From Clostridiales bacterium (lineage in GTDB: Bacteria > Bacillota > Clostridia > Lachnospirales > Lachnospiraceae), in assembly GCA_021204045.1 (NCBI GenBank), contig JAJQAA010000065.1:1-64000 (forward strand): DNA of 64,000 nucleotides, read 5' to 3'. The notes beneath the pieces are model-generated. The model did not search any database, was not told the origin of the DNA, and saw only the letters and a list, made by a program, of their open reading frames with translations. Each line of letters opens with the position of its first letter. The stretch's first letter is position 1. Positions 1 to 9,054 of the stretch are shown in pieces. A program made the translations under genes and the position numbers.

Positions 1-131
1 ATTTAAAGTCAAAATCTCAGTCCGTCTTTTCCCCACCCCGTGAATAGTAACTTTTGCTTTCCATTGTCCACAAGTTTATCTGCCAGTATAAGTCCTTTCA
101 AAAGCCGGATGTATCGGTATCCGAATCCGCT

Positions 132-878
132 CTAGTCCATCCCGGCGACATCCTCGACCGGCAGCGACATCACGACGCCGTGCGCAGCGCTTTGCATGCC
201 GCATTTTTCATTGATCGCCTGTAAAATATCACGCTTTTTCGCCTTATCGACGAGAACCAGCAGGATCTCACGCTCCTGCTGGACGCTTATCCCCCAGAAT
301 TTCATCGCTTCCTCCACGCCGACCCGACGGCTGTGGAAAACGGTACCGCCCGTCGCGCCGCGCGGCCTCGCCGCGCTCATAACTTCCTCGCTGTAGCCCT
401 GATTCACAATCACCATAATCAGGCTGTATCCGCTCTCCGTCATGTTCCCAACCTTCCTTTCCGCCGAACGCCCCATCGGAGTTTCTTTCAACACCCCCAT
501 CGGTGCGACTGTTTCCCCAGATGAGTCTTCTTCCCCGGCATTTTTCGCATTAACCAGATTGTACAACCGGCTGCTCACGCCCGTGAGCGCGATCGTAAAG
601 GCCACACCAGTGTTCGGAAAACCCAGATGAAGCTGCTTCCCCATCTGCCGCACCAGCGGACCGGCTTTCGGGCCGGGAAGCACGCCAAGCAAAATCTCTT
701 TTTCCACGCTGCCAACCCCAAGCATATCAGCGATCTCCTTCGTCGCCGTTCCCCGGGCGCGAAAGCTGTGCAGAACCGGCACCTGCTCCGCCTCACACAG
801 AGCCGCCGCTTTTTTTGTGAGCTTCGGCGTACCGATCAGCAGCAATACGCGCAGCGCCTCATCCTTGCTTCTTATCAC
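132..878 (-). CDS. PII-like (nitrogen regulatory protein P-II family) protein with two tandem PII-like halves
   Basis: ORF 132..959; a GTG start at 876-878 directly follows the upstream gene's stop (883-885), with an AGGAAGGGG-type RBS. Both halves share a hhhI...V.HSR..G...EkEILL.V layout. Confidence 0.7.
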   Translation of the reverse strand: MIRSKDEALRVLLLIGTPKLTKKAAALCEAEQVPVLHSFRARGTATKEIADMLGVGSVEKEILLGVLPGPKAGPLVRQMGKQLHLGFPNTGVAFTIALTGVSSRLYNLVNAKNAGEEDSSGETVAPMGVLKETPMGRSAERKVGNMTESGYSLIMVIVNQGYSEEVMSAARPRGATGGTVFHSRRVGVEEAMKFWGISVQQEREILLVLVDKAKKRDILQAINEKCGMQSAAHGVVMSLPVEDVAGMD

Positions 879-882
879 AGCG

Positions 883-2409
883 TCACACCCCTTCCTCGAA
901 CTCAATAATCTCATCCGGCCCATCCGCAGCCAGCACGCCGGAAACCGTCCGCGCCGCACTCGACATGCGGAAACGATACCACAATCCCATAATCTGGACA
1001 GCGATCAGCGGCGTCAACGCCACCAATGCCACCACTCCGAACGCATCAGTCATAACATTGCCGCCAACCGCCTCGCACGCTCCCATACTCAGCGGCAGCA
1101 AAAACGTCGTTGTCATCGGCCCGCTGGCCACACCGCCGGAATCGAAAGCAATACCGACGAAAATCTTCGGCACCAGCCGCGATAAAATCAGCGCCGCTAT
1201 ATAACCGGGAATAACGATATAAATAATCGGAATACCGGTCAATACTCGCATCATCGACAAGCCAACGCTAACCGCAACGCCGACAGAAAGGCAGGTATTC
1301 ATCGAGGCAGCGGACACTGAACCGTTCGTCACGCTCTCTACCTGATGGTTCAGCACCTGGATCGCCGGCTCCGCCTTGACAATATAATATCCGATCAGCA
1401 TGCCGATCGGCACCAGCACCCATCTCCAGCTTTCTCCTGCGATTGCGCTTCCCAGAAACGAACCGACCGGAGCGAAACCAACGTTAACCCCACAGAGAAA
1501 TAATATCAGTCCCACACAGGTATAGAAAAAGCCGACAATAATCCGCTTTACCTGTCGTTTCTGATAGCGATGGCTCAACAACTGGAAGAATACGAACATC
1601 ACGACAACCGGAAGCAAAGAGACCAGCACCTCTCTGGCATAGGGTGAAAGACTGCTCACGAACTCCCGCACAACGTCCCAGGTTGTAACGACGTCCGCCA
1701 CGCCGGCCAGACTGTATGCCGCCTCGGAAGGATGATAAAAGCAGCCAAGCAGCAGCACGGCGATAACCGGACCCACGCTTGCGAGCGCGACCAGGCCGAA
1801 GCTGTCGCTCGCCGCGTCCTTATCGCCGCGCACCGAAGCCAGGCCGACGCCGATCGCCATGATAAACGGCACTGTCATCGGTCCGGTCGTCACACCGCCG
1901 GAGTCAAAGGCCACCGCAAGAAAATTTTCCGGGGCACAGAACGACATCGCGATCACCAGCACATACAGGACAGCCAGGATCGCCGACAGGCTGATCTGAA
2001 AAAGAATACGCGCCACCGCCAGCGCCAGAAAAACGCCGACGCCCATCGCCACGGTCAGAATCAGCGCCTGGTTCGGGATCGACGGTACCTGCTCCGCGAG
2101 CACCTGCAGATCCGGCTCCGCGATCGTGATGATCGCTCCCATCGAAATGCTCATCGCCACGACCAGAATGACGCTGCGGCTCCGGGAAATCTGCACGCCA
2201 ATGCCCTCGCCGATCGGCGTCATCGCCATCTCTGCGCCGAGCTGGAAAAATCCCATGCCGACCACCAGCAGGATCGCACCGACAAGGAACATTACCATCG
2301 CTCCCAGCTCAACCGGAACCAGAATCACGCTGATCAGCAGAACAATACCCGTGATCGGCAAAACCGCCGCCAGCGATTCCATCGTTTTTTCCTTCAGTTT
2401 CGGATTCAT
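883..2409 (-). CDS. DUF1538 family integral membrane protein
   Basis: 508 aa, many TM segments, duplicated motif AFDSGGV(T/A)(T/S)GPMT in each half; AGGTGG RBS upstream. Confidence 0.8.
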   Translation of the reverse strand: MNPKLKEKTMESLAAVLPITGIVLLISVILVPVELGAMVMFLVGAILLVVGMGFFQLGAEMAMTPIGEGIGVQISRSRSVILVVAMSISMGAIITIAEPDLQVLAEQVPSIPNQALILTVAMGVGVFLALAVARILFQISLSAILAVLYVLVIAMSFCAPENFLAVAFDSGGVTTGPMTVPFIMAIGVGLASVRGDKDAASDSFGLVALASVGPVIAVLLLGCFYHPSEAAYSLAGVADVVTTWDVVREFVSSLSPYAREVLVSLLPVVVMFVFFQLLSHRYQKRQVKRIIVGFFYTCVGLILFLCGVNVGFAPVGSFLGSAIAGESWRWVLVPIGMLIGYYIVKAEPAIQVLNHQVESVTNGSVSAASMNTCLSVGVAVSVGLSMMRVLTGIPIIYIVIPGYIAALILSRLVPKIFVGIAFDSGGVASGPMTTTFLLPLSMGACEAVGGNVMTDAFGVVALVALTPLIAVQIMGLWYRFRMSSAARTVSGVLAADGPDEIIEFEEGV

Positions 2410-2424
2410 GATCTACCACCTGTC

Positions 2425-3051
2425 TCAGATTTGATACATCAGCGCGTTGCAGATCGCCGCGGCAATGTTGCTGCCGCCTTTACGGCCGCGCGCAATGATA
2501 CAGGGAATATCCAGACTGCGAATCAGCTCCTTGGCCTCCGTCACGTTGACAAAACCGACCGGGGCAGCGACGATAAAGGCAGGCACAAATTCTCCCGACG
2601 TAATCATCTCATACAGACGAACCAGTGCTGTCGGAGCATTACCGATCGCAAAGAAAACCGGTTCCTCCAGCGCCGCGGCCCGCTCCATACTGACAATGGC
2701 ACGCGTAATGCCGCGTTCTTTCGCCTCAGCCGCCACGTCCGCGTCGGCCATAAAGCAGCGCACCGTAGCATGCAGCCTTGTGAGCGCCGCCTTATTGATA
2801 CCCGCCGCGGCCATATTGGTATCCGTGACAATCGTCACGCCGCCTCGCAACAGCGACAACGCCCGGTCGACGGCCCCCGGAGAGAAATACAGATTTTTGG
2901 CGTAGTCAAAATCTGCCGACGTGTGAATACAACGCTTTACCACCGCCAGTTCGCCGTCTGTCCAGTCTCCGGACGGCATCTCGCCGGAGATGATTTCCAT
3001 GCTGCGCGCCTCGATTTCCCCTGGGCTGACCCAGGTCATTTTCTCAAGCAT
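2425..3051 (-). CDS. cbiC: precorrin-8X methylmutase (CbiC/CobH)
   Basis: Motifs PVGFVNVTEAKELI and ARGRKGGSNIAAAICNAL; start at MLEKMTW, overlapping the upstream gene end. Confidence 0.85.
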   Translation of the reverse strand: MLEKMTWVSPGEIEARSMEIISGEMPSGDWTDGELAVVKRCIHTSADFDYAKNLYFSPGAVDRALSLLRGGVTIVTDTNMAAAGINKAALTRLHATVRCFMADADVAAEAKERGITRAIVSMERAAALEEPVFFAIGNAPTALVRLYEMITSGEFVPAFIVAAPVGFVNVTEAKELIRSLDIPCIIARGRKGGSNIAAAICNALMYQI

Positions 3052-5584
3052 TGTTCTCTGCCCTCCACTCCCGCATAATCCGGTAGACCGCATCCATATC
3101 CAGAGAGGCGCGCACCAGATCGGCCAGCTTATCATACTGCCGCTCCCGGTAGGCCTGGCTGCTCTCCTGATCATCGGACTGCGGAAGAACAATCCCCTTT
3201 TTCGCAGCCAATGAGGATAAAAGCGAGTGCGTCAATGCCTCATTGTCAAACAATCCGTGCAGATAGGTACCGAAAACCAGGCCGTCGGCGCGCTCCAGGC
3301 CGTTCGCCTGCTCCGCTCCCTCCGCACACGCTTGACCATCCGCCTGCTTTTTATCATATGGCCCCAAGCCGTCGGTGCGTCCGCTTTCCAGCAAGATGGG
3401 CGCGAAGGCCGTTCCTTCCCGCAAAAGGCGCGTCTCTCCCATATGAATCTCGTAGCCCTGCAGCGCCGTTTCCGCCACTCCGGCAAAGAGCCGGCTTTCC
3501 GAGCACAGCTGCCCCAAAACACGCGCACGATGTTTTTGTTTACAAAATACTGTCTCCGCCGCAAGCAGACCGAGGCCGCGCTCCCGCGCCCCCGCCTCGC
3601 CCTCGACGCCATCCGGGTCATACAATGTCTCACCCAGCATCTGATAACCACCGCAGATACCAATCACCGGGATCTTCTCAGCAGACAGCCGCAGGATTTC
3701 CGCCTCCAGGCCGCACTCCCGCAGCCACCGCAGGTCGGCGAGCGTGTTTTTCGTTCCCGGCAAAATCACAAGATCCGGCATGCCAAGACGGGAAATGCGG
3801 TCCACATAGCGCAGCGAAACGCCTGGTTGCCGCTCCAGATTATTAAAGTCCGTAAAATTGGAAATGTGAGGCAGGCGGATCACAGCGATATCGAGAAACG
3901 CTTTTGCTTCTGATTGCTCTGTGCAGGGCGCTCCATTCTCCTCCGAAGACAGGCGCTGCGCAAGACTGTCCTCGTCATCCAGATCGATCGCTTCCATCGG
4001 CACTACGCCGATCACCGGGATGTGCAGCTTTTCCTCAATCATGCGAAGCCCCGGCTTCAGAATTTCCACATCACCGCGAAATTTATTGATAATCAGCCCA
4101 CACACCCGCGCCCGCTCCTCGGGCGTCATCAGCTCTACCGTGCCATAGAGCGAGGCGAAAACGCCGCCTCGGTCGATATCCCCCACCAGCAGCACCGGGG
4201 CATCGGCGATCTTCGCCATACCCATATTGACAATGTCATTCTCGCGCAGATTGATCTCCGCCGGACTGCCCGCCCCTTCGAGCACAATGACGTCAAACTG
4301 CTGCTCCAGCCGGGAGAACGCCTCCCGGATCACCGGAACAAATTCCGGCTTGCGGCGGTAATATTCCATGGCGTCCATATTTCCGTACACCTCGCCGTTC
4401 ATGATCACCTGGCTGCCCATCGTGCCCGTCGGTTTCAGCAAAATCGGATTCATATCGACCGTCACGTCGATCCCGGCCGCCTCCGCCTGCATGGCCTGCG
4501 CGCGGCCGATCTCCAGCCCGTCCGCCGTGACGAAGGAATTGAGCGCCATGTTCTGTGATTTGAACGGGGCGGCGCGCAGTCCGTCCTGATGAAAAATCCG
4601 GCACAGAGCCGCAACCAGGAAGCTCTTGCCCGCATTGGACATCGTGCCCTGGATCATGAGGCGCGGCGGACGGGCAGATAGATCCTGGCTCGCGCCCATC
4701 TCCGTCCCCATATCTGCGCACACCTCGCATGTCGAACGGATAATATGAACGTTCCCGGCTTCCCGCGAATTCGAATCCACTCGTGGCGTCTTATTAGCAT
4801 TCGGCAATCTAACGCCCGGCAGCGTCGTCCGCGCCGCCCGGTAGCCATGACTGAAACTCGCGTCGTAGAGCTTTGAGGGAGCGAACGTATCGCCGAGAAA
4901 ATTGCCGACCAGCACCAGCGCCGTCCTTGTGATCCCGGCTTCGCGCACGCGCGCGGGCAGGTTCTGCAGCGTTCCCGTCACGGAACGTTCTTCCGGCCAG
5001 GACGCCTTGTAAACCACCGCCGCGGGCGTGTCCGCAGGATAACCCCCCGCAATCAGGCGGGCGCAGACCGTCTCAATCTCGCCGACACTCAGAAAAATCA
5101 CCATTGTCGCCCTGTGAGCCGCAAGCTGTTCCAACTGCTCGCCCTCCGGCACCGGCGTCCGCCCTTCCATACGGGTCAGAATCACGGTCTGGCTGGCCCC
5201 GGGCAGCGTGTATTCTTTCTTCAGGGAAGCCGCCGCCGCGAGGAACGAGCTGACGCCGGGAACGACGTCATAGGGGATCCCCAGCTCGTCCAGCCGGGCC
5301 ATCTGCTCCCGGTGTGCGCCATACACGGACGGATCCCCGGTATGCAGGCGCACGACCCGGCGACCGGAACGCGCCCCGGTGCTGATTACCGCGATCACCT
5401 CATCGAGCGTCATCCCCGCGCTGTTATAAATCTCTGCTTGCGGCCTGGCATGCTCAAGCAGACGCGGATTGACCAGGGATCCGGCGTAAATAATCACATC
5501 CGCTTCCTCGATCATACGCTTTCCCTTCTCGGTGATCAGCTCCGGATCACCGGGACCGGCTCCGATAAAATGTACTGTATGCAT
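3044..5584 (-). CDS. fusion: precorrin-4 C11-methyltransferase (CbiF/CobM) + cobyric acid synthase (CbiP/CobQ)
   Basis: N-term MHTVHFIGAGPGDPELIT...HTGDPSVYGA (CbiF); C-term IQGTMSNAGKSFLVAALCRIF...GICGGYQMLG (CobQ) in one uninterrupted frame. Confidence 0.88.
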   Translation of the reverse strand: MHTVHFIGAGPGDPELITEKGKRMIEEADVIIYAGSLVNPRLLEHARPQAEIYNSAGMTLDEVIAVISTGARSGRRVVRLHTGDPSVYGAHREQMARLDELGIPYDVVPGVSSFLAAAASLKKEYTLPGASQTVILTRMEGRTPVPEGEQLEQLAAHRATMVIFLSVGEIETVCARLIAGGYPADTPAAVVYKASWPEERSVTGTLQNLPARVREAGITRTALVLVGNFLGDTFAPSKLYDASFSHGYRAARTTLPGVRLPNANKTPRVDSNSREAGNVHIIRSTCEVCADMGTEMGASQDLSARPPRLMIQGTMSNAGKSFLVAALCRIFHQDGLRAAPFKSQNMALNSFVTADGLEIGRAQAMQAEAAGIDVTVDMNPILLKPTGTMGSQVIMNGEVYGNMDAMEYYRRKPEFVPVIREAFSRLEQQFDVIVLEGAGSPAEINLRENDIVNMGMAKIADAPVLLVGDIDRGGVFASLYGTVELMTPEERARVCGLIINKFRGDVEILKPGLRMIEEKLHIPVIGVVPMEAIDLDDEDSLAQRLSSEENGAPCTEQSEAKAFLDIAVIRLPHISNFTDFNNLERQPGVSLRYVDRISRLGMPDLVILPGTKNTLADLRWLRECGLEAEILRLSAEKIPVIGICGGYQMLGETLYDPDGVEGEAGARERGLGLLAAETVFCKQKHRARVLGQLCSESRLFAGVAETALQGYEIHMGETRLLREGTAFAPILLESGRTDGLGPYDKKQADGQACAEGAEQANGLERADGLVFGTYLHGLFDNEALTHSLLSSLAAKKGIVLPQSDDQESSQAYRERQYDKLADLVRASLDMDAVYRIMREWRAENNA

Positions 5585-5711
5585 CCGTTTCCCTTCCTTG
5601 TTTCTGTTTTTCCCTGACATTTGGCAATGTATCCTCCGCAGGCAGAACTTTTTTGCTGTGCCGCCTTCCGGCCTTCCGCCCACACACCTGGTTCGGTCAG
5701 ATATGCTGCAT

Positions 5712-5740
5712 ATCATACTATCAATTCATGAAATTGTCAA
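5712..5740 (-). promoter_or_regulatory. sigmaA-type promoter for the cbiF-P/cbiC operon
   Basis: Minus strand TTGACA-17 nt-TATGAT. Confidence 0.65.
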
Positions 5741-5888
5741 TTTGTGTTAAATTCTTGCAAAATCGCAAGGGAATCGCAAGATTTTAACCATGTGCATTCC
5801 CTTGCTTTTTATTTAGAATAGGCATCGAGAAGCATCCGCGGCATCCGGAGAAAAGCATTACAATTTTATAAAATAAAGGAGAAGAAAC

Positions 5889-6959
5889 ATGAAAAAGAAA
5901 AAAGTATGTTCCGTAATTGTGGCAGCAGCGCTGGTGATGGGACTGGCGGCCTGCGGTTCCGGCAGTAAGAGCACGAAAACGGCAGCAACGACGGCAGCGG
6001 CTGCAGAGACAACGGCAGATACAGCGACAACGGCAACCAGCGCAAGCGCGGAAGCGGCGGAGACATCGGCGGCAGCCTGGGCGCCGGATGAGCCGGTAAC
6101 GATCATCGTCGCTTACAAAGCGGGATCCGGTACCGATACAACGGCACGTATCCTTACCCAGTATGCCACGGAGCAGATCGGGCAGACAATCGTCATTGAT
6201 AACCTGGAAGGCGGTTCCGGTTCCATCGGCTGGACGGCGCTGGCCAAAGCGGACCCGGACGGATACACGCTCGGTTTTGTAAATCTGCCGACCCTGTGCT
6301 CCAACATTGTTGAAGAGCTGGGCGACTATACCATGGACGATTTTGTCTCGATTTGTAATCATGTAAATGAAACGGCACTGGTGCTGGTGGCGGCAAATTC
6401 TCCTTTTGATACCCTGGATGACCTGGTGGCCTATGCAAAGGAACATCCGGAGGAGCTGAAGGCCTCCACCAATGGCGAGAAGGCTTCCAACCATATCGGC
6501 GCGCAGCTGTTCGCGAATTCGGCTGATTTCCAATATTCCGCAATTCCTTACGGCGGCACGGCTGACCAGTTGCTGGCGCTTCGCCAGGGCGAGGTGGATT
6601 TCAGTGTGGCGAAAGAGGCGGACATCAAATCCATGCAGTCCGAATTGAAGGTCCTTGGCGTATTCGATACGAAGCGGATGGAGTCTTTCCCGGATGTCCC
6701 GACGCTGGGGGAACTGGGCTATTATGATCAGTGGTATGGCTCCGCGCGTGCGATCGTAGCGCCGAAGGGAACGCCGCAGGAGGTTATCGATTTTTACAGC
6801 GAGGCGTTTAAGAAAGCGATGGAGGATCCGGAATATCTGGAGACGGCGGCGAACGCCGGAGTTACGACCGCTTATATGGATGCGGAGGAGACGGACGGGC
6901 TTCTCCAGTCGCAATATGATTTCTGCGTGAACACGGCGGCAAATCTCTGGGACGAGTAA
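5889..6959 (+). CDS. tctC: tripartite tricarboxylate transporter substrate-binding lipoprotein (TctC family)
   Basis: Lipobox LAAC, TctC-type VTIIVAYKAGSGTDTTARIL...QTIVIDNLEGGSGSIG; followed by tctB and tctA. Confidence 0.88.
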   Translation: MKKKKVCSVIVAAALVMGLAACGSGSKSTKTAATTAAAAETTADTATTATSASAEAAETSAAAWAPDEPVTIIVAYKAGSGTDTTARILTQYATEQIGQTIVIDNLEGGSGSIGWTALAKADPDGYTLGFVNLPTLCSNIVEELGDYTMDDFVSICNHVNETALVLVAANSPFDTLDDLVAYAKEHPEELKASTNGEKASNHIGAQLFANSADFQYSAIPYGGTADQLLALRQGEVDFSVAKEADIKSMQSELKVLGVFDTKRMESFPDVPTLGELGYYDQWYGSARAIVAPKGTPQEVIDFYSEAFKKAMEDPEYLETAANAGVTTAYMDAEETDGLLQSQYDFCVNTAANLWDE

Positions 6960-7036
6960 ATTCAGGCAGGTATACCCGGCAGGGCGGCGTTTTGGCTGCG
7001 CCGTCCCGCCGCACAAACGAAAGGTGATTTGCGGAT

Positions 7037-7477
7037 ATGAAAAAAACAGATATCGTTGTAGTGGCGTTTATGTACGCGATTGCGGCCCTTTTCTTCAAAA
7101 TGACGCTGGAACTGAAAGCGGCGGCACAGACATACCCGTTGTTCATCATTGGCCTTTTGGTCTTTCTCACGACACTGTATGTGCTTCAGATGATACGGGG
7201 CGCGAGAAAAAACGGAATTACCAGCGGGCTGGAGGATTTTGAGGGATTCCTGCCAAAGCAGTTTATTCCGATTGTGGCCATGATTGTCCTGTATCTCATC
7301 GTAATGTATGCTGTGGGATTCTGGATTTCGACTCTGTTGTTTATGATGTTCTGCCTGTGCTTTCTGAAAGTAAAACTGTGGCAGTCCGTTCTTTCGACGG
7401 CGGCGATTCTTGCACTGGTTTACTGCGCGTTTACACTGTTTTTGCATGTAAAACTGCCGTCGGGAATCTTATTATAG
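7037..7477 (+). CDS. tctB: TctB family small membrane subunit
   Basis: 146 aa, about 4 TM, between tctC and tctA. Confidence 0.8.
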   Translation: MKKTDIVVVAFMYAIAALFFKMTLELKAAAQTYPLFIIGLLVFLTTLYVLQMIRGARKNGITSGLEDFEGFLPKQFIPIVAMIVLYLIVMYAVGFWISTLLFMMFCLCFLKVKLWQSVLSTAAILALVYCAFTLFLHVKLPSGILL

Positions 7478-7486
7478 GAGGCGAAC

Positions 7487-9007
7487 ATGATTGAGACATT
7501 CGTAATGATGGGCCAGGGGTTTATGAATGCCCTGATGCCGGTTAACATCCTGGCCATGATAGCCGGTACGACGATCGAAATTGTGATCGGCTGCCTTCCC
7601 GGCCTGTCGGCCGCGATGGGCGTGGCGCTGCTGCTCCCGATGACATTCAGCATGGATGCGTCAACGGGCCTGATCGTGCTGGGAGCGATTTACTGCGGAG
7701 CGATTTTCGGAGGTTCGATATCGGCGATCCTGATCCACACCCCGGGTACGCCCGCGTCGGCGGCGACCGCGATTGAGGGCTACCAGCTTACGCTCCAGGG
7801 AAAAGCGGGGAAAGCGTTGGGAACCGCCTGTATATCCTCATTCTTCGGAGGACTGCTGTCCTGCATATCCCTCTATTTTTTCGCGCCGCTGCTGGCAAAG
7901 CTGGCGATGAAATTTGGATCCCCGGAGTACTTCTGGCTCTCTATTTTCGGGCTGACGATTATTGCCGGGGTTTCCTCAAAGTCTATGGTTAAAGGCTTGA
8001 TGTCCGGCGCCCTGGGCCTGCTGCTTTCAACGATCGGCATGGACCCGATGCAGGGCGTAAAACGCTTCATGTTCGGGCAGGCGTCGCTTTATGAAGGCAT
8101 CAATGTGACATGCACGCTAATCGGGCTTTTTTCCATGAGCCAGGCGCTGATACTCGCGGAAACAAAGATCAAACAGCGCGCCAGGGCGTCCAGATTCAGT
8201 GACAAAATGCTCCTGAGCAGGGATGAACTGAAAATGATCGCGCCGACCATCGGGCGTTCATGGATCATCGGCAACCTGATCGGGATCCTTCCGGGCGCGG
8301 GGGCGTCGATTGCCTGCTTCCTGGGTTATAATACATCGAAACAGTTCTCAAAACATAAAGAAATGTTCGGCCACGGGAGCATCGAAGGCGTAGCCGGATC
8401 TGAGGCCGCGAATAATGCGGTTACGGGCGGTTCCCTGATCCCGATGCTGACTCTGGGTATCCCCGGCGAGAGCGTTACGGCGGTCCTGATGGGCGGCCTG
8501 ATTATCCAGGGGCTGACCCCCGGCCCGGATCTTTTTGTGGGCGAAACAGCAAAAATGACCTACACCTTTTTTGCGGGTTTTGTGCTGATCCAGTTTTTTA
8601 TGCTGGGGATTGGCCTCCTGGGGTGCCGCGGCTTCGCGCAGATATCCCGGTTGTCGGACGCGATTCTGATTCCGGCGGTTTCCGTGCTCTGCGTGGTTGG
8701 CTCTTTTGCGATCCACAAGAATTTTGTAGATGTCGTGATTATGATGATTTTTGGCATACTGGGATATTTTGTCAGGAAAGTCGGCCTGAACAACGCGGCG
8801 ATCGTGCTGGCGCTGATTCTGGGACCGATTGGGGAAAAGGGCCTGCGCAGATCCCTGGAGCTCTCAAAAGGCGATATAAGAATTTTGTTCTCAACGCCGG
8901 TATGCTGGGTCCTGATCGCGCTTTGCGTATTTGGTATTCTCTCTCCGGTTTTGATGGACCGCATGGAAAAGAAGGCGGTCAAGGATGCGGAGGAAAGCGG
9001 TTCATAA
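7487..9007 (+). CDS. tctA: TctA family large membrane subunit
   Basis: GCLPGLSAAMGVALLLPMTF, GSISAILIHTPGTPASAATAIEGYQ, LGIPGESVTAVLMGG. Confidence 0.92.
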   Translation: MIETFVMMGQGFMNALMPVNILAMIAGTTIEIVIGCLPGLSAAMGVALLLPMTFSMDASTGLIVLGAIYCGAIFGGSISAILIHTPGTPASAATAIEGYQLTLQGKAGKALGTACISSFFGGLLSCISLYFFAPLLAKLAMKFGSPEYFWLSIFGLTIIAGVSSKSMVKGLMSGALGLLLSTIGMDPMQGVKRFMFGQASLYEGINVTCTLIGLFSMSQALILAETKIKQRARASRFSDKMLLSRDELKMIAPTIGRSWIIGNLIGILPGAGASIACFLGYNTSKQFSKHKEMFGHGSIEGVAGSEAANNAVTGGSLIPMLTLGIPGESVTAVLMGGLIIQGLTPGPDLFVGETAKMTYTFFAGFVLIQFFMLGIGLLGCRGFAQISRLSDAILIPAVSVLCVVGSFAIHKNFVDVVIMMIFGILGYFVRKVGLNNAAIVLALILGPIGEKGLRRSLELSKGDIRILFSTPVCWVLIALCVFGILSPVLMDRMEKKAVKDAEESGS

Positions 9008-9054
9008 TCGGAAGAAACGGTTCCTAATCTCCCCCTTCCCAAAATCAATGTGAT

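Noticed and set aside
1732-3078. 448-aa antisense ORF opposite DUF1538/cbiC
   Set aside because: Arg/His/Asp-rich translation with no fold signature; antisense artefact.
5585-5711. Cobalamin riboswitch upstream of cbiF-P
   Set aside because: No B12-box-like or conserved core sequence recognised in the roughly 120-nt leader; a covariance-model scan would be needed.
5784-7016. 410-aa minus-strand ORF opposite tctC
   Set aside because: tctC on the plus strand is clearly coding; Arg/Cys-rich mirror ORF.
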